DNA from: Prosthecobacter debontii
GTDB lineage: Bacteria > Verrucomicrobiota > Verrucomicrobiia > Chthoniobacterales > Chthoniobacteraceae
DNA: 64,000 nucleotides
Assembly: GCA_945905735.1 (NCBI GenBank)
Contig: CAMDQC010000009.1
Span: forward strand, 1-64,000
Direction of reading: 5' to 3'
The notes beneath the pieces are model-generated. The model did no database searches. It saw only the letters and a list, made by a program, of their open reading frames with translations, and was not told where the DNA came from. The translations under genes were made by a program, and so were the position numbers. Of the stretch, positions 63,624 to 64,000 are shown in pieces (position 1 is the stretch's first letter; each line of letters opens with the position of its first letter).

Positions 63624-64000
63624 GTGTCTCCGCTTCGACTGCTACGACTTCTCATTTTGCTACTGGTGCCCCTAGGCGGGGTCCGGGCGGGCGTGGTCGT
63701 GTCGGAGATTATGTACCATCCTGCGTCGGGAGATTCGGCGGAGGAGTTTGTGGAGGTTTTCAACAGCGGCGCGCTACCGCAGGACGTCGGCGGATGGCGA
63801 CTGGGCGGGGGAATCAGCTACACGTTCCCGGCTGGTGCGAGCATCCCGGCAGGTGGGCGGCTCGTCGTCGTAGCGAATGCGTCGGCTTTTTCCGCGAAGC
63901 ATCCGGCGGTGACAAATTTCGTCGGCGCGTGGACGGGGCAACTCTCGAATGCTTCCGACACCATCACAATCCGAGATGCAGCGAACGTGATGGTTTGCGA
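63624..64000 (+). CDS. Third LTD-type secreted protein, cut by the window edge
   Basis: The frame starts at GTG 63624, since an in-frame stop at 63600-63602 excludes anything earlier. A signal peptide (MSPLRLLRLLILLLVPLGGV ending near RA) is followed by a lamin-tail domain: VVVSEIMYHPASGDSAEEF, VGGWRLGGGISYTFPAGAS, IPAGGRLVVVANASAFSAKH and TITIRDAAN. These segments closely match the first lamin-tail domain of the 27-34 kb giant protein. It runs off the right end, so its size and further domains are unknown. Confidence 0.85.
   Translation, partial: MSPLRLLRLLILLLVPLGGVRAGVVVSEIMYHPASGDSAEEFVEVFNSGALPQDVGGWRLGGGISYTFPAGASIPAGGRLVVVANASAFSAKHPAVTNFVGAWTGQLSNASDTITIRDAANVMVC

Noticed and set aside
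61984-63675. 563-codon plus-strand ORF opposite uxaC and beyond
   Set aside because: Shadow of glucuronate isomerase; the encoded protein has no family features, and it runs across the small basic protein gene and into the next gene's start.

Overview
The window looks like a chromosomal segment of a GC-rich Verrucomicrobiota bacterium, probably near the Spartobacteria/Chthoniobacter side. I infer this from the gene families alone: a Minf_1886-family protein, two giant secreted lamin-tail-domain (LTD)/CotH proteins and the start of a third, an autotransporter-associated beta-strand protein beside an ECF sigma factor and a FecR-PA14 regulator, a PSD1-type module, a sulfatase, an LExR N-terminal motif, and many signal-peptide proteins of unknown function. 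Housekeeping genes are scattered between them.

Layout. 0-6.4 kb: ECF sigma factor, FecR-PA14 membrane regulator and a frameshifted beta-strand surface protein on the minus strand, then a secreted protein and a DUF5329 protein. 6.5-15.3 kb: fused M16 peptidase, GT81-like glycosyltransferase, two membrane-anchored coiled-coil proteins with a strong terminator, cca, a long U32 protein carrying in-frame heptamer repeats, and a tRNA(CAU). 15.3-20.7 kb: GspE/PilB ATPase with a TPR-MshEN partner, rnpB with promoter and terminator, a VCBS-like protein and a TPR membrane protein. 20.8-27.3 kb: sulfatase, secreted proteins, M50 peptidase, glycine-zipper lipoprotein and an Mrp ATPase. 27.4-34.2 kb: giant LTD/CotH/beta-helix protein. 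34.3-43.3 kb: tetraheme cytochrome, glnD, Minf_1886, a free-standing PSD1-like module, an FtsX permease half, a PIN/UPF0175 toxin-antitoxin pair and a divergent PanB-like protein. 43.4-48.6 kb: TPR protein, nadD, a ParE-type toxin-antitoxin pair wedged between nadD and rsfS, pheA-like gene, small secreted protein, larA. 48.8-58.5 kb: a minus-strand run VTC, DUF4956, pseudopilin, giant CotH/LTD protein. 58.7-64 kb: PBP1A, pseudopilin, glucuronate isomerase, a 42-residue basic protein and the start of a third LTD protein.

Most notable observations. (1) A VTC-DUF4956-pseudopilin-CotH/LTD cluster that could form one surface-modification or display system. (2) A toxin-antitoxin pair between nadD and rsfS with a second, diverged nadD 3' end left directly before rsfS, and rsfS apparently starting at ATT. 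(3) Three different period-7 repeat families, two of them inside the U32 gene without breaking its frame. (4) An exact 13-bp tandem duplication that alone frameshifts the beta-strand surface protein. (5) A shared C-terminal module ending in IVTPQQ on both giant LTD/CotH proteins.

All calls are from reading the sequence; no database search was run. Domain boundaries are approximate.
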